46,901 nt of DNA from an uncultured Eubacteriales bacterium (lineage in GTDB: Bacteria; Bacillota; Clostridia; Oscillospirales; Butyricicoccaceae): assembly GCA_934636325.1 (NCBI GenBank), contig CAKUAK010000031.1, positions 1 through 46,901 on the forward strand. The letters are read 5' to 3'. The translations under genes and the position numbers were made by a program. Shown here in pieces: positions 9,713 to 16,743 of the stretch. The notes beneath the pieces were generated by a model. That model did no database searches and was not told the origin of the DNA. It saw only the letters and a list, made by a program, of their open reading frames with translations. Each line of letters opens with the position of its first letter. Positions within the stretch are counted from its first letter, which is position 1.

Positions 9713-10717
9713 GTGAGTAAAAAAGAGATGAATAATAACGATTTGTCCTATATCTGCCAACAGCTTTCCCTCTTTATGGCGACCGGACTGCCCCCGGCCG
9801 ACGGCCTTGCGCTGTGCGTCCCGGAGGGCGGCACGGCAAAGGAGGGGGTCGCCCGGGCCCTCGATTCGATAAACGAGGGACAGACCCTCGGCGAGGCCCT
9901 CGGGTCGGGGGGCTTTCCCAAGCTGATGTGCGCCATGATATCGGTCGGCGAGGCGACCGGCAGCCTCGACAACGTCCTCGATTCCCTGGCGTCATATTAC
10001 GCGAGGATGGAGGAGGCACGCTCGGCGCTGGCCTCGGCCGTCATATACCCCGCCATGATATTCATCCTCATGCTGGCCGTGCAGGGTGTCCTCTGCGCCC
10101 GCGTCCTGCCCGTCATGGCCGCCGCCATGGAGCAGAGCGGCGGCAGCATCTCCGGCCCGGCAAGGGTATTTGCCGCCGTCGGCGGATGGATATCCTCCCA
10201 TATCGTCATCTCTCTTCTGCTGCTGGCCATACCGGCGGCCGCGGCGGCCTTCTGCCTCTCCGACCTTGACGGCTTCGCGCGGGTGTTCCTCAAAAATACC
10301 GGCTGGCGCAGGGCCTCCGAGCGTGCCGAGGCTGTATCGGCCATGGCCCTTGCCATGCGCGCCGGCGCCGACGCCGATGATGCCGTCCGCACTGCCCTGC
10401 CCCTCTGCGGCGACCCCACGCCACTTGAAAAATGCCTCGAACTGACGGGCGGAGGCCAGAGCCTGGGCGCGGCGCTGGAGCAATGCGGCATCCTCGATCC
10501 GGCCCACGCCCGCCTTCTTGACGCCGGAGTACAGAGCGGCAGCGGAGATGTCGTCATGGAGCGTCTCGGACGCGAGCTGGATAAGGCGGCGACCCGGAAA
10601 TTAGAGGGTCTGTTATCCTCGGTCGAGCCGGCCCTCGTCACCCTTATGGCCCTTATGACCGGCTTCATCCTGCTGTCGGTCATGTCGCCGATGGCGGCCC
10701 TGATATCGGCGGTATAG
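9713..10717 (+). CDS. Type II secretion F / PilC-like inner-membrane protein
   Basis: A 334-residue GspF/PilC-family protein, the inner-membrane platform of type IV filament machines. The N-terminal segment LSYICQQLSLFMATGLPPADGL matches the start of a T2SSF domain. A second related unit spans about 200-334. Hydrophobic helices occur near 103-130, 155-180 and the C terminus. It is shorter than the usual 400 residues because the first cytoplasmic part is trimmed. The GTG at 9713 is preferred: GGAGG lies 11 bases upstream, while the in-frame ATG at 9728 has no site. It heads a tight operon with four small proteins, a PilT-like ATPase and a sortase. Confidence 0.82.
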   Translation: MSKKEMNNNDLSYICQQLSLFMATGLPPADGLALCVPEGGTAKEGVARALDSINEGQTLGEALGSGGFPKLMCAMISVGEATGSLDNVLDSLASYYARMEEARSALASAVIYPAMIFILMLAVQGVLCARVLPVMAAAMEQSGGSISGPARVFAAVGGWISSHIVISLLLLAIPAAAAAFCLSDLDGFARVFLKNTGWRRASERAEAVSAMALAMRAGADADDAVRTALPLCGDPTPLEKCLELTGGGQSLGAALEQCGILDPAHARLLDAGVQSGSGDVVMERLGRELDKAATRKLEGLLSSVEPALVTLMALMTGFILLSVMSPMAALISAV

Positions 10718-10721
10718 CGAT

Positions 10722-11030
10722 ATGAAAAAAGCCGTCATCTATGCCATATCGGCCATGCTTCTGCTCGGCGTCTGCATCGCCGTATTCCTGTCGGATACCC
10801 AAAAGGCGGCCGAGGCCGACAACGCCGCCGCGGCCGAGTCGCTGCGCCGCAGCCTTTACCGCTCGGCGCTGGCCTGCTATGCCGCCGAGGGCGCATACCC
10901 CGATACCCTTGAATATCTCTGTGAAAACTACGGCCCGGAAAGCATCGACGGCCGATGGAGCGTACATTACGAGATATTCGCCTCAAATATAATGCCCGAG
11001 ATAACGGTGGTGACCCTCGATGAAAAATAA
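10722..11030 (+). CDS. Small one-TM protein, pseudopilin-like
   Basis: A 102-residue protein not recognised as a named family. One hydrophobic helix fills residues 4-24, followed by a charged helix and a small domain with the sequence AAEGAYPDTLEYLCENYG, resembling the processed core of GspG-like pseudopilins. No consensus prepilin cleavage site (G then FxxxE) is seen. It starts 4 bases after the GspF-like gene and overlaps the next gene by 11 bases. A minor filament subunit is the simplest guess. Confidence 0.7.
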   Translation: MKKAVIYAISAMLLLGVCIAVFLSDTQKAAEADNAAAAESLRRSLYRSALACYAAEGAYPDTLEYLCENYGPESIDGRWSVHYEIFASNIMPEITVVTLDEK

Positions 11031-11502
11031 AACGATCAGCCTTATCTCGCAGGCCGCCTGCATGCTGATGGCCATGCTCATGGCAGCCGGGCTGCTGCGG
11101 GCCGTATCGGCCGGCTCCGCGGCCTACAGCGCCTCCCGGCAGGCGCTCGACACCGTATATACCACACGAACGCTGATGGACTATATCTCGGCCCGCGTAC
11201 GGGGCGGCAACGCCCGCGGCATGGTCTATCCCGGCGAGCTGGGCGGTCTGCCCTGTCTCTGCATCGACGAGGAGCTTGAGAGCGAGGTATATACGACATA
11301 TATCTACTGCCAGGACGGCAGCCTTAAAGAGCTCTTCTGCCGGAAGGGGCTCGGCCTGACCCCCGATGACGGGACAGAGCTGCTCAACTGCGACCAACTT
11401 GCGGTATCGTCCGCCGCGCCCGGGCTTCTGGCCGTCACCGTGACGTCAAGCGGCACGACCGAGACCGGATATGTCCATATACTTGAAGGAGGGGCAAGAT
11501 GA
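11020..11502 (+). CDS. DUF4860-like one-TM protein of the filament operon
   Basis: A 160-residue protein with an N-terminal membrane helix (about 9-28) and a compact extracytoplasmic domain ending in a beta-rich stretch TETGYVHILEGG. It resembles the DUF4860 proteins found in Clostridia beside GspF- and PilT-like genes; I make this match from memory of the family. Four cysteines (in LPCLCIDEE, YCQDG and LFCRKG) could be structural. It overlaps both neighbours, so translation is coupled. The function is unknown. Confidence 0.7.
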   Translation: MKNKTISLISQAACMLMAMLMAAGLLRAVSAGSAAYSASRQALDTVYTTRTLMDYISARVRGGNARGMVYPGELGGLPCLCIDEELESEVYTTYIYCQDGSLKELFCRKGLGLTPDDGTELLNCDQLAVSSAAPGLLAVTVTSSGTTETGYVHILEGGAR

Positions 11503-11849
11503 AAAAGCAGGGACTCAACGCTTTTCTGGCCGAGGCCGCCGTTATGACGGCCGTTATGGCCGCCGCCCTTGCCATATGCCTTGGGGTATTTTCGGCCTCG
11601 GCCGGGATGCGCACCCGGGCCGACAGGCTCAGCCGCGCATCCTCGCTGGTCTATTCGGCCGCCCAGTGCTATACCGCCTGCGGCGATATCGCCGGGACCT
11701 CGCGCCTTATGGGGGGCGACGGCTCCGATACTATAGTCCGGGACGATATCACCCTGCGCCTCGAAGAGCGGGAGGGCGGGATCATGATATCGGCCATATG
11801 GGGCGGCGAGGTCATATTCGCGGCCCCGGCCGCGCCGGAGGTGGAGTGA
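11499..11849 (+). CDS. Small one-TM protein with degenerate prepilin-like N terminus
   Basis: A 116-residue protein. The N terminus KKQGLNAFLAEAAVMTAVM is followed by a hydrophobic helix to about residue 30. The Gly before a hydrophobic run with a Glu resembles a type III (prepilin) signal, but the Glu lies at +7 rather than +5, so processing is doubtful. The rest has a short helix and beta strands (DDITLRLEEREGGIMISAIW). It overlaps the preceding gene by 4 bases. Not recognised as a named family; a filament subunit or assembly factor is inferred from context. Confidence 0.7.
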   Translation: MKKQGLNAFLAEAAVMTAVMAAALAICLGVFSASAGMRTRADRLSRASSLVYSAAQCYTACGDIAGTSRLMGGDGSDTIVRDDITLRLEEREGGIMISAIWGGEVIFAAPAAPEVE

Positions 11850-11850
11850 T

Positions 11851-12267
11851 ATGAAAAGACAGCTTGCCCTGCCACCCGGCGTGCTCTCGCTCTGCGTCGT
11901 ATTCTTTTCCCTATGCCTGTCGCTTCTGGCCCTTCTGACCTACAACAGCGCCAAAAGCGAGCTCACCCTTGCCGAGGCCTCGGCGGCCAACACCTCGGCC
12001 GTCCTCGAGGCCGAATACGCCTGCCGCCTCCGCGTCGCCCGTGCGATAGGGCTTCTTGAGGACGGCATGACGCCGGAGGAAGTTTCCCTTGAAACAAACG
12101 CCCTTTTAGGCGATAATATTCTTATATTCGAAGAAGAAACAGACGGCAGCCGGGTCGTCCGCGCCGAGCTCGAGCTTGAGCCTGCTCCCCGCCTTGCCGC
12201 CTTCCGCACAGTATACACCGGCCAATGGTCGCCCGACACCGGACTTGATGTCTGGAGCGGCCAGTAA
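11851..12267 (+). CDS. Small one-TM protein of the filament operon
   Basis: A 138-residue protein with a hydrophobic helix at about 11-31 and a helical stalk rich in Ala and Glu (KSELTLAEASAANTSAVLEA), then a small beta domain. It lacks a recognisable prepilin site but has a Pro-Pro-Gly before the membrane helix. The gene starts 1 base after the previous stop. PilX/PilV-like minor pilins have a similar outline, but no family match can be claimed. Confidence 0.68.
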   Translation: MKRQLALPPGVLSLCVVFFSLCLSLLALLTYNSAKSELTLAEASAANTSAVLEAEYACRLRVARAIGLLEDGMTPEEVSLETNALLGDNILIFEEETDGSRVVRAELELEPAPRLAAFRTVYTGQWSPDTGLDVWSGQ

Positions 12268-12294
12268 CGCCGCAGTTGGAGGAAAACGCAGCCT

Positions 12295-13356
12295 ATGCTG
12301 ACCCTGATGGAGCTTCTCAAAAAGGCCAAGGAGGCCGGAGCCTCGGATATTTTCATCGTCTCCGGCCAGCCCCTTTCATATAAGGCCGACGGCAGCATCG
12401 TCCCCGTCGACGATGAAAAGGTCATGCCGCCCACCGCCCGCGCCCTGCTTGAAGATGCCTACCGCCTTGCCGGGCGGGATATGGAGATATTCGAACGCAC
12501 CGGCGACGATGACTTCGCCCTCTCTGTGCCCGAGCTTTCCCGCCTGCGTGTCAGCGCCTATCACCAGCGCGGCTCGGACGCCGCCGTCATACGCCTTATC
12601 GCCTTCGGCATACCCGACCACCGGGCCTTCGGCATACCCGAATCGGTCATGTCGATCGCCGACAACACAAAGGGTCTCGTCCTTGTCACCGGCCCGGCGG
12701 GCAACGGCAAATCGACGACCCTGGCCTGCGTCGTCGACCGTATCAATAAGACCCGCAGCGGCCATATAATCACCATCGAAGAACCGATAGAATATCTCTA
12801 CCGCAACGACAAGAGCATCATATCCCAGCGCGAGGTCCCCCTCGATACCCGCGATTACGTCACGGCGCTGCGCGCCTGCCTGCGTCAGGCCCCCGACGTC
12901 ATACTGCTCGGCGAGATGCGCGATTACGAGACCATCAAGACGGCCATGACGGCCGCCGAGACCGGCCATGTGGTCTTTTCGACCCTGCATACCGTCGGCG
13001 CGGTCAACACCATCAACCGCATCATTGATATCTTCCCGCCCAACCAGCAGTACCAGATACGCTCTCAGCTGGCCATGCAGCTCAAGACCGTCGTATCGCA
13101 GCAGCTTCTGCCGACCGTCGACGGACGCATGGTCCCGGCCTTCGAGATCATGCATGTCAACCCGGCCATCCGCACCATGATCCGCGACCAGAAGGTCCAC
13201 CAGATCGACGCCACCCTGACCATGTCGTCCCGCGAGGGCATGGTCGCCATGGACGCCTCGATACTCGAGCTCTACCGCAAGCGCATGATAACGGCCGAAA
13301 CGGCCATCCAACACGCCCTCTTCCCCGAACAGCTGTCAAAGAAGGTGGGCTTATGA
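12295..13356 (+). CDS. PilT-like type IV pilus retraction ATPase
   Basis: A 353-residue secretion ATPase of the PilT/PilU group. Walker A is GPAGNGKST (133-141), the Asp box follows at IEEPIEY, Walker B is DVILLGEMRD (201-210), and the His box is HVVFSTLHT (225-233). The C-terminal part (VHQIDATLTMSSREGM then LELYRKRMI) follows the PilT rather than the PilB pattern. It would hydrolyse ATP on the inner face of the membrane with the GspF-like platform. No PilB-type assembly ATPase is in the window, so this motor may both extend and retract, or a partner lies elsewhere. Confidence 0.9.
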   Translation: MLTLMELLKKAKEAGASDIFIVSGQPLSYKADGSIVPVDDEKVMPPTARALLEDAYRLAGRDMEIFERTGDDDFALSVPELSRLRVSAYHQRGSDAAVIRLIAFGIPDHRAFGIPESVMSIADNTKGLVLVTGPAGNGKSTTLACVVDRINKTRSGHIITIEEPIEYLYRNDKSIISQREVPLDTRDYVTALRACLRQAPDVILLGEMRDYETIKTAMTAAETGHVVFSTLHTVGAVNTINRIIDIFPPNQQYQIRSQLAMQLKTVVSQQLLPTVDGRMVPAFEIMHVNPAIRTMIRDQKVHQIDATLTMSSREGMVAMDASILELYRKRMITAETAIQHALFPEQLSKKVGL

Positions 13357-14180
13357 GATCAAAAAGGCTGCGGATCATACTGATCCTCATCCTATGCGCC
13401 GTCTTTGCCGCCTCGGGCATCACCTTCGCCGTCCGCATGGCCGATTACCGCCGGGGCGAAGAGCTTTATACCGACGCCCAACAGCGCTTTGTCGTACAGT
13501 CGCCCGATGCCGGCGAGATGCCCGAGCCTCCCTCCGACCCCGAGGCGGCCGCCACGGCCGCCGTGCCCGCCGTACCGCCGGTGACAATGGATTTTGACGC
13601 CCTGGCCGAGATAAACGACGACATAATCGGCTGGATAACCATCCCCGACACCAACATAAGCTATCCCCTCCTTCAGGGCGAGAGCAACGACACATACCTG
13701 CGCACCGCCTATAATTTCCAGCCCAGCCGCATGGGCAGCATCTTCATGGACTTCCGCTGCTCGGCCGATCTCTGCGACCGCCACACCATCATTTACGGCC
13801 ACAACATGCGCAACAGCACGATGTTCAGCCAGCTTCTGAAATATTCCTCCCAGAGCTTTTACGACAGCCATCCCCTATTTTATATCTACACCCCCGAGGG
13901 GCGGCTGACCTATAAGATATTCTCGGCATATATGCTGACCCTGCCCTCCGAGATATACACCATCGGCTTTGCAAGCGACGAGAGCTTCGACCCCTTCGTC
14001 GCCTCGCTGACCTCGAACACGGCCGTCGCCACCAATCTCTTTCCCACCGGCGGGGATAAGGTCGTCACCCTGTCGACCTGCTCCTCGACCGATGCCAAAA
14101 ACCGCCGCTTTGTCGTCCACGGTTATCTGATCGAGGACACCCGCCCCGGCTCGCCCGCCATGGCAGGAGATGCCGAATAA
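13353..14180 (+). CDS. srtB: Class B sortase
   Basis: A 275-residue sortase anchored by one N-terminal helix (about 7-27) and a Pro/Ala/Glu-rich linker. The catalytic domain, about 80-265, shows the class B lead-in DIIGWITIPDTNISYPLLQ, His150 (IIYGHNMRN), Cys243 (VVTLSTCSS) and a basic residue in NRRF at 250-253. Sortases join surface proteins to peptidoglycan or to each other. Its start overlaps the PilT-like gene by 4 bases, so it is co-translated with the filament machine. No LPXTG- or NPQTN-type substrate is visible in the operon. Confidence 0.92.
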   Translation: MRSKRLRIILILILCAVFAASGITFAVRMADYRRGEELYTDAQQRFVVQSPDAGEMPEPPSDPEAAATAAVPAVPPVTMDFDALAEINDDIIGWITIPDTNISYPLLQGESNDTYLRTAYNFQPSRMGSIFMDFRCSADLCDRHTIIYGHNMRNSTMFSQLLKYSSQSFYDSHPLFYIYTPEGRLTYKIFSAYMLTLPSEIYTIGFASDESFDPFVASLTSNTAVATNLFPTGGDKVVTLSTCSSTDAKNRRFVVHGYLIEDTRPGSPAMAGDAE

Positions 14181-14208
14181 AGGGACATATGTCCCATAAA
14201 AATGCATT

Positions 14209-14233
14209 ATCCCGCCGAAAGGCGGGATTTTTT
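14209..14233 (+). terminator. Terminator of the filament/sortase operon
   Basis: ATCCCGCC pairs with GGCGGGAT around GAAA, then a run of T. A perfect palindrome GGGACATATGTCCC lies just upstream. Confidence 0.9.
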
Positions 14234-14274
14234 ATATTTATATAAATATTTATGCCCAAAAAATTGTCTTTTCG

Positions 14275-14344
14275 GTTGTGCAACTTTGTCTGTCTTTGTC
14301 ACGCATTTTTATTGACAACAGCAGTCACCGGTTGTAAAATACAA
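14275..14344 (+). promoter_or_regulatory. marR promoter with two palindromic operator candidates
   Basis: TTGACA (14312-14317), 17-base spacer, TAAAAT (14335-14340). A palindrome TTGTA-AAA-TACAA (14332-14344) covers the -10, and GTTGTGCAAC (14275-14284) is a second perfect palindrome. Both share the half CGGTTGT. This fits autoregulation by the MarR protein, which is inference. Confidence 0.65.
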
Positions 14345-14384
14345 TTGCAAAAAGAAAAGAGACGCCGCAAAGGAGCGATAGATC

Positions 14385-14846
14385 ATGAGCGAACAGTCAA
14401 AGAACAATATGAAGAGCATCCGCGAGTTCCATCGTCACTATCTCGATCTGGTCAATATGATCACCCGCGATTATGACGACAGCGAGGTCTCCATTTCCGA
14501 GATCCGCGTCCTCCATGAGATCGAAAAGCTGGGCCAGACGACCTGCAAAGAGCTTTCCAAAAATCTTTCGATAGATTCCGGCTATATGAGCCGCATCGTA
14601 ACACACCTCGGCGAGCTGGGCTTCATCGCCAAGCATGCCAACATCGCCGACGGCCGTTCCACGGTCATAACCCTTACACCCAAGGGCAATGAAAAGCTGA
14701 CCGAGAGCAACGAGCATTTCGATGACAAGATCTCTCAGGTCCTTTCGGGTCTGCCCGAGGACGAGCAGAGAAAGCTGATCAACAACATCGTCGAGATGGA
14801 AAAGACCCTGACCAGCTGGAAGAGCTTCGGCACGCTGGGCTGCTAA
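14385..14846 (+). CDS. MarR-family transcriptional regulator
   Basis: A 153-residue winged-helix regulator. The order is a helical dimerisation region (1-45), the helix-turn-helix TCKELSKNLSIDSGYMSRIVTHL, and the wing ADGRSTVITLTPKG with the typical DGR turn, then two long C-terminal dimerisation helices. MarR proteins release DNA on binding small phenolic or stress ligands. AAAGGAG precedes the ATG. The gene stands alone between its own promoter and a terminator, so its targets are itself and perhaps genes elsewhere. The ligand is unknown. Confidence 0.92.
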   Translation: MSEQSKNNMKSIREFHRHYLDLVNMITRDYDDSEVSISEIRVLHEIEKLGQTTCKELSKNLSIDSGYMSRIVTHLGELGFIAKHANIADGRSTVITLTPKGNEKLTESNEHFDDKISQVLSGLPEDEQRKLINNIVEMEKTLTSWKSFGTLGC

Positions 14847-14904
14847 ATCGATCAACCACGAATAATTCCACATTTTCTTCATACATCTTCTCCTTCCTTT
14901 ATGA

Positions 14905-14937
14905 GAGACGGCCAAACACCAGGCCGTCTCTTTTATT
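14905..14937 (+). terminator. Terminator of the MarR gene
   Basis: GAGACGGCC pairs with GGCCGTCTC around an eight-base loop, then TTTTATTAT. Confidence 0.9.
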
Positions 14938-14995
14938 ATCCTCTTTACTGTGATATGATTTGAAGGACAGAACAGAATCGAAAGGAGGATGCGCC

Positions 14996-15664
14996 ATGCG
15001 CATCTTTATCGTCGAGGATGACGCCACCATTGCCGGTGCGCTGGAAGAGCACTTTGCCTCGTGGGGCATGGAGGCCCGGGCCGCGAAGGATTTCTCCCGT
15101 GTGATGGAGGAGTTCCGCGCCTTCGACCCCCACCTCATACTGCTTGATATATCGCTTCCGGGGCGCAGCGGCTTTTATTACTGCGGCGAGATGCGCCGCC
15201 TGACCCAGGCGCCGATAATATTCATCTCTTCGGCTTCTGACAACATGAATATCCTGACGGCCATCAATATGGGGGGCGACGATTTTATCGCCAAGCCCTT
15301 CGACCTGGCCATTCTGACGGCCAAGGTGCAGGCCCTGCTGCGCCGCGCCTATGACATGCCCAAGCTGCATGATATGCTCGAGCACGGCACCGTTTCCCTC
15401 GATCTCTCCTCGGCCTCGGCCGTCGTGGGCGGACAGAAGCTCGAGCTGACCAAAAACGAATACCGCATCCTTGCCGCCCTCATGCAGGCCGCCGGGAGCG
15501 TCGTCAGCCGCCAGACCCTTATGGAACAGCTTTGGGCCACCGACAGCTTTGTCGATGAAAACACCCTGTCGGTCAACGTCACCCGCCTGCGGCGCAAGCT
15601 TGAATCGGCCGGTGCGCCCGGCTATATCGTCACCCGCAAGGGCATGGGGTATATCGTCCCATGA
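14996..15664 (+). CDS. BceR-like response regulator
   Basis: A 222-residue OmpR-type regulator. The receiver has acidic EDD (7-9), phospho-acceptor Asp51 (ILLDISLPGRSGFYYC), and Lys100 in the DDFIAKPF motif characteristic of BceR proteins. The DNA-binding wing ends in VTRKGMGYIVP. The ATG at 14996 is chosen because AAAGGAGG lies six bases upstream; a start at 14960 would bury this site. It overlaps the kinase gene by 4 bases. BceR proteins switch on a partner ABC transporter when cell-wall-active peptides are present. The convergent ABC genes at 16.7-19.5 kb are the obvious target. Confidence 0.92.
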   Translation: MRIFIVEDDATIAGALEEHFASWGMEARAAKDFSRVMEEFRAFDPHLILLDISLPGRSGFYYCGEMRRLTQAPIIFISSASDNMNILTAINMGGDDFIAKPFDLAILTAKVQALLRRAYDMPKLHDMLEHGTVSLDLSSASAVVGGQKLELTKNEYRILAALMQAAGSVVSRQTLMEQLWATDSFVDENTLSVNVTRLRRKLESAGAPGYIVTRKGMGYIVP

Positions 15665-16647
15665 TAATGAAATATCTCCGCGCCCGCCGGGGCTGCATAC
15701 TTGTCTTTCTGCTGATGGCCGCCCTCTGCTTTATCATCATCCCGCTCTATTCGATCGCCATCGAGGCGGCGGTATATATCACCATGCTGGCGTCGGCCCT
15801 GCTGCTGGCCGCCGGTATTTTCGACTTTTCGGCCTTCCGCCGCCATATACGCGAGGCCGAAAGGCTGGCCGATATGCCCGACCTCGGCAATACCCCTCCG
15901 CCGGCCTGGGCCGGCCCTGTCGAGCGCGAGCTTTTCCTTGCCGCTTCGGCCACCGACCGGCGCTGCCGCGGGCAGCTTGAGGACTGCGAGGCGGCGCAGA
16001 AGCAGACGGCCGACTATTTCGCCGCCTGGACCCACCAGATCAAGACCCCCATCGCCGCCATGTCGCTGCTGCTTCAAAAGGACGACGGCAGCCGCACCCG
16101 CGCCCTGAAAGAGCAGCTCTTCAAGACTGAGCAGTATGTCGATATGGCCATGGCCTATACCCGGCTGGACAGCCCGCAGAACGACTTTGTCATCCGCCGC
16201 TGCGCGGTCGACGACGCCCTTCGTGCCGCCGCGAGGAAGTATGCCCCCCTCTTCATCGGCAAGGGGATCAGGCTCGACCTGCGCCCCACGGGGCTTCAGG
16301 CACTGACCGACGAAAAATGGCTGACCTTCGCGCTGGAGCAGATATTCTCCAACGCCGTCAAATACACCCCCTCGGGTGGGCTGGTGTCGGTCGCCCGGGG
16401 CGAGGGCAGCACGGTCATCATAAGCGATAACGGCGCCGGTATCCCCAAAGAGGATCTGCCCCGGATATGGGAGCGGGGCTTCACCGGCTACACCGGCCAC
16501 GGCGACAGCCGTTCCAGCGGTATCGGGCTCTATCTGACCCGGACGATACTCGAAAGGCTGGGCCACACGGTCTCGGCCGATTCGGCCCCCGGAAAGGGCA
16601 CAAAGATCATCGTTGGTCTGGGCTCCGGCAAACAAGCCGTTGAATAA
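15661..16647 (+). CDS. BceS-like intramembrane-sensing histidine kinase
   Basis: A 328-residue kinase with two close membrane helices (about 12-33 and 36-56) and almost no extracellular loop, typical of Bce-type sensors that read the state of the partner transporter. The phospho-acceptor is His125 in YFAAWTHQIKTPIAAM, the short BceS variant of the H box. The ATP-binding domain has ALEQIFSNAVKYT, ISDNGAGIPKEDL and SSGIGLYLT. It starts within the regulator's stop codon (ATGA overlap). Confidence 0.92.
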   Translation: MIMKYLRARRGCILVFLLMAALCFIIIPLYSIAIEAAVYITMLASALLLAAGIFDFSAFRRHIREAERLADMPDLGNTPPPAWAGPVERELFLAASATDRRCRGQLEDCEAAQKQTADYFAAWTHQIKTPIAAMSLLLQKDDGSRTRALKEQLFKTEQYVDMAMAYTRLDSPQNDFVIRRCAVDDALRAAARKYAPLFIGKGIRLDLRPTGLQALTDEKWLTFALEQIFSNAVKYTPSGGLVSVARGEGSTVIISDNGAGIPKEDLPRIWERGFTGYTGHGDSRSSGIGLYLTRTILERLGHTVSADSAPGKGTKIIVGLGSGKQAVE

Positions 16648-16693
16648 CCTGTTATTTATACTATATGTTATCAAGATGAACCCCATATATACC

Positions 16694-16733
16694 AAACCTC
16701 CCGGCCGCGATATGTGCGGCCGGGAGGTTTTAT
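16694..16733. terminator. Bidirectional terminator between the Bce kinase and permease genes
   Basis: AAACCTCCCGGCCGC pairs perfectly with GCGGCCGGGAGGTTT around seven bases. T-rich sequence follows on the plus strand and the stem-end A run gives U on the minus strand, serving both converging units. Confidence 0.88.
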
Positions 16734-16743
16734 TCTATAAACT

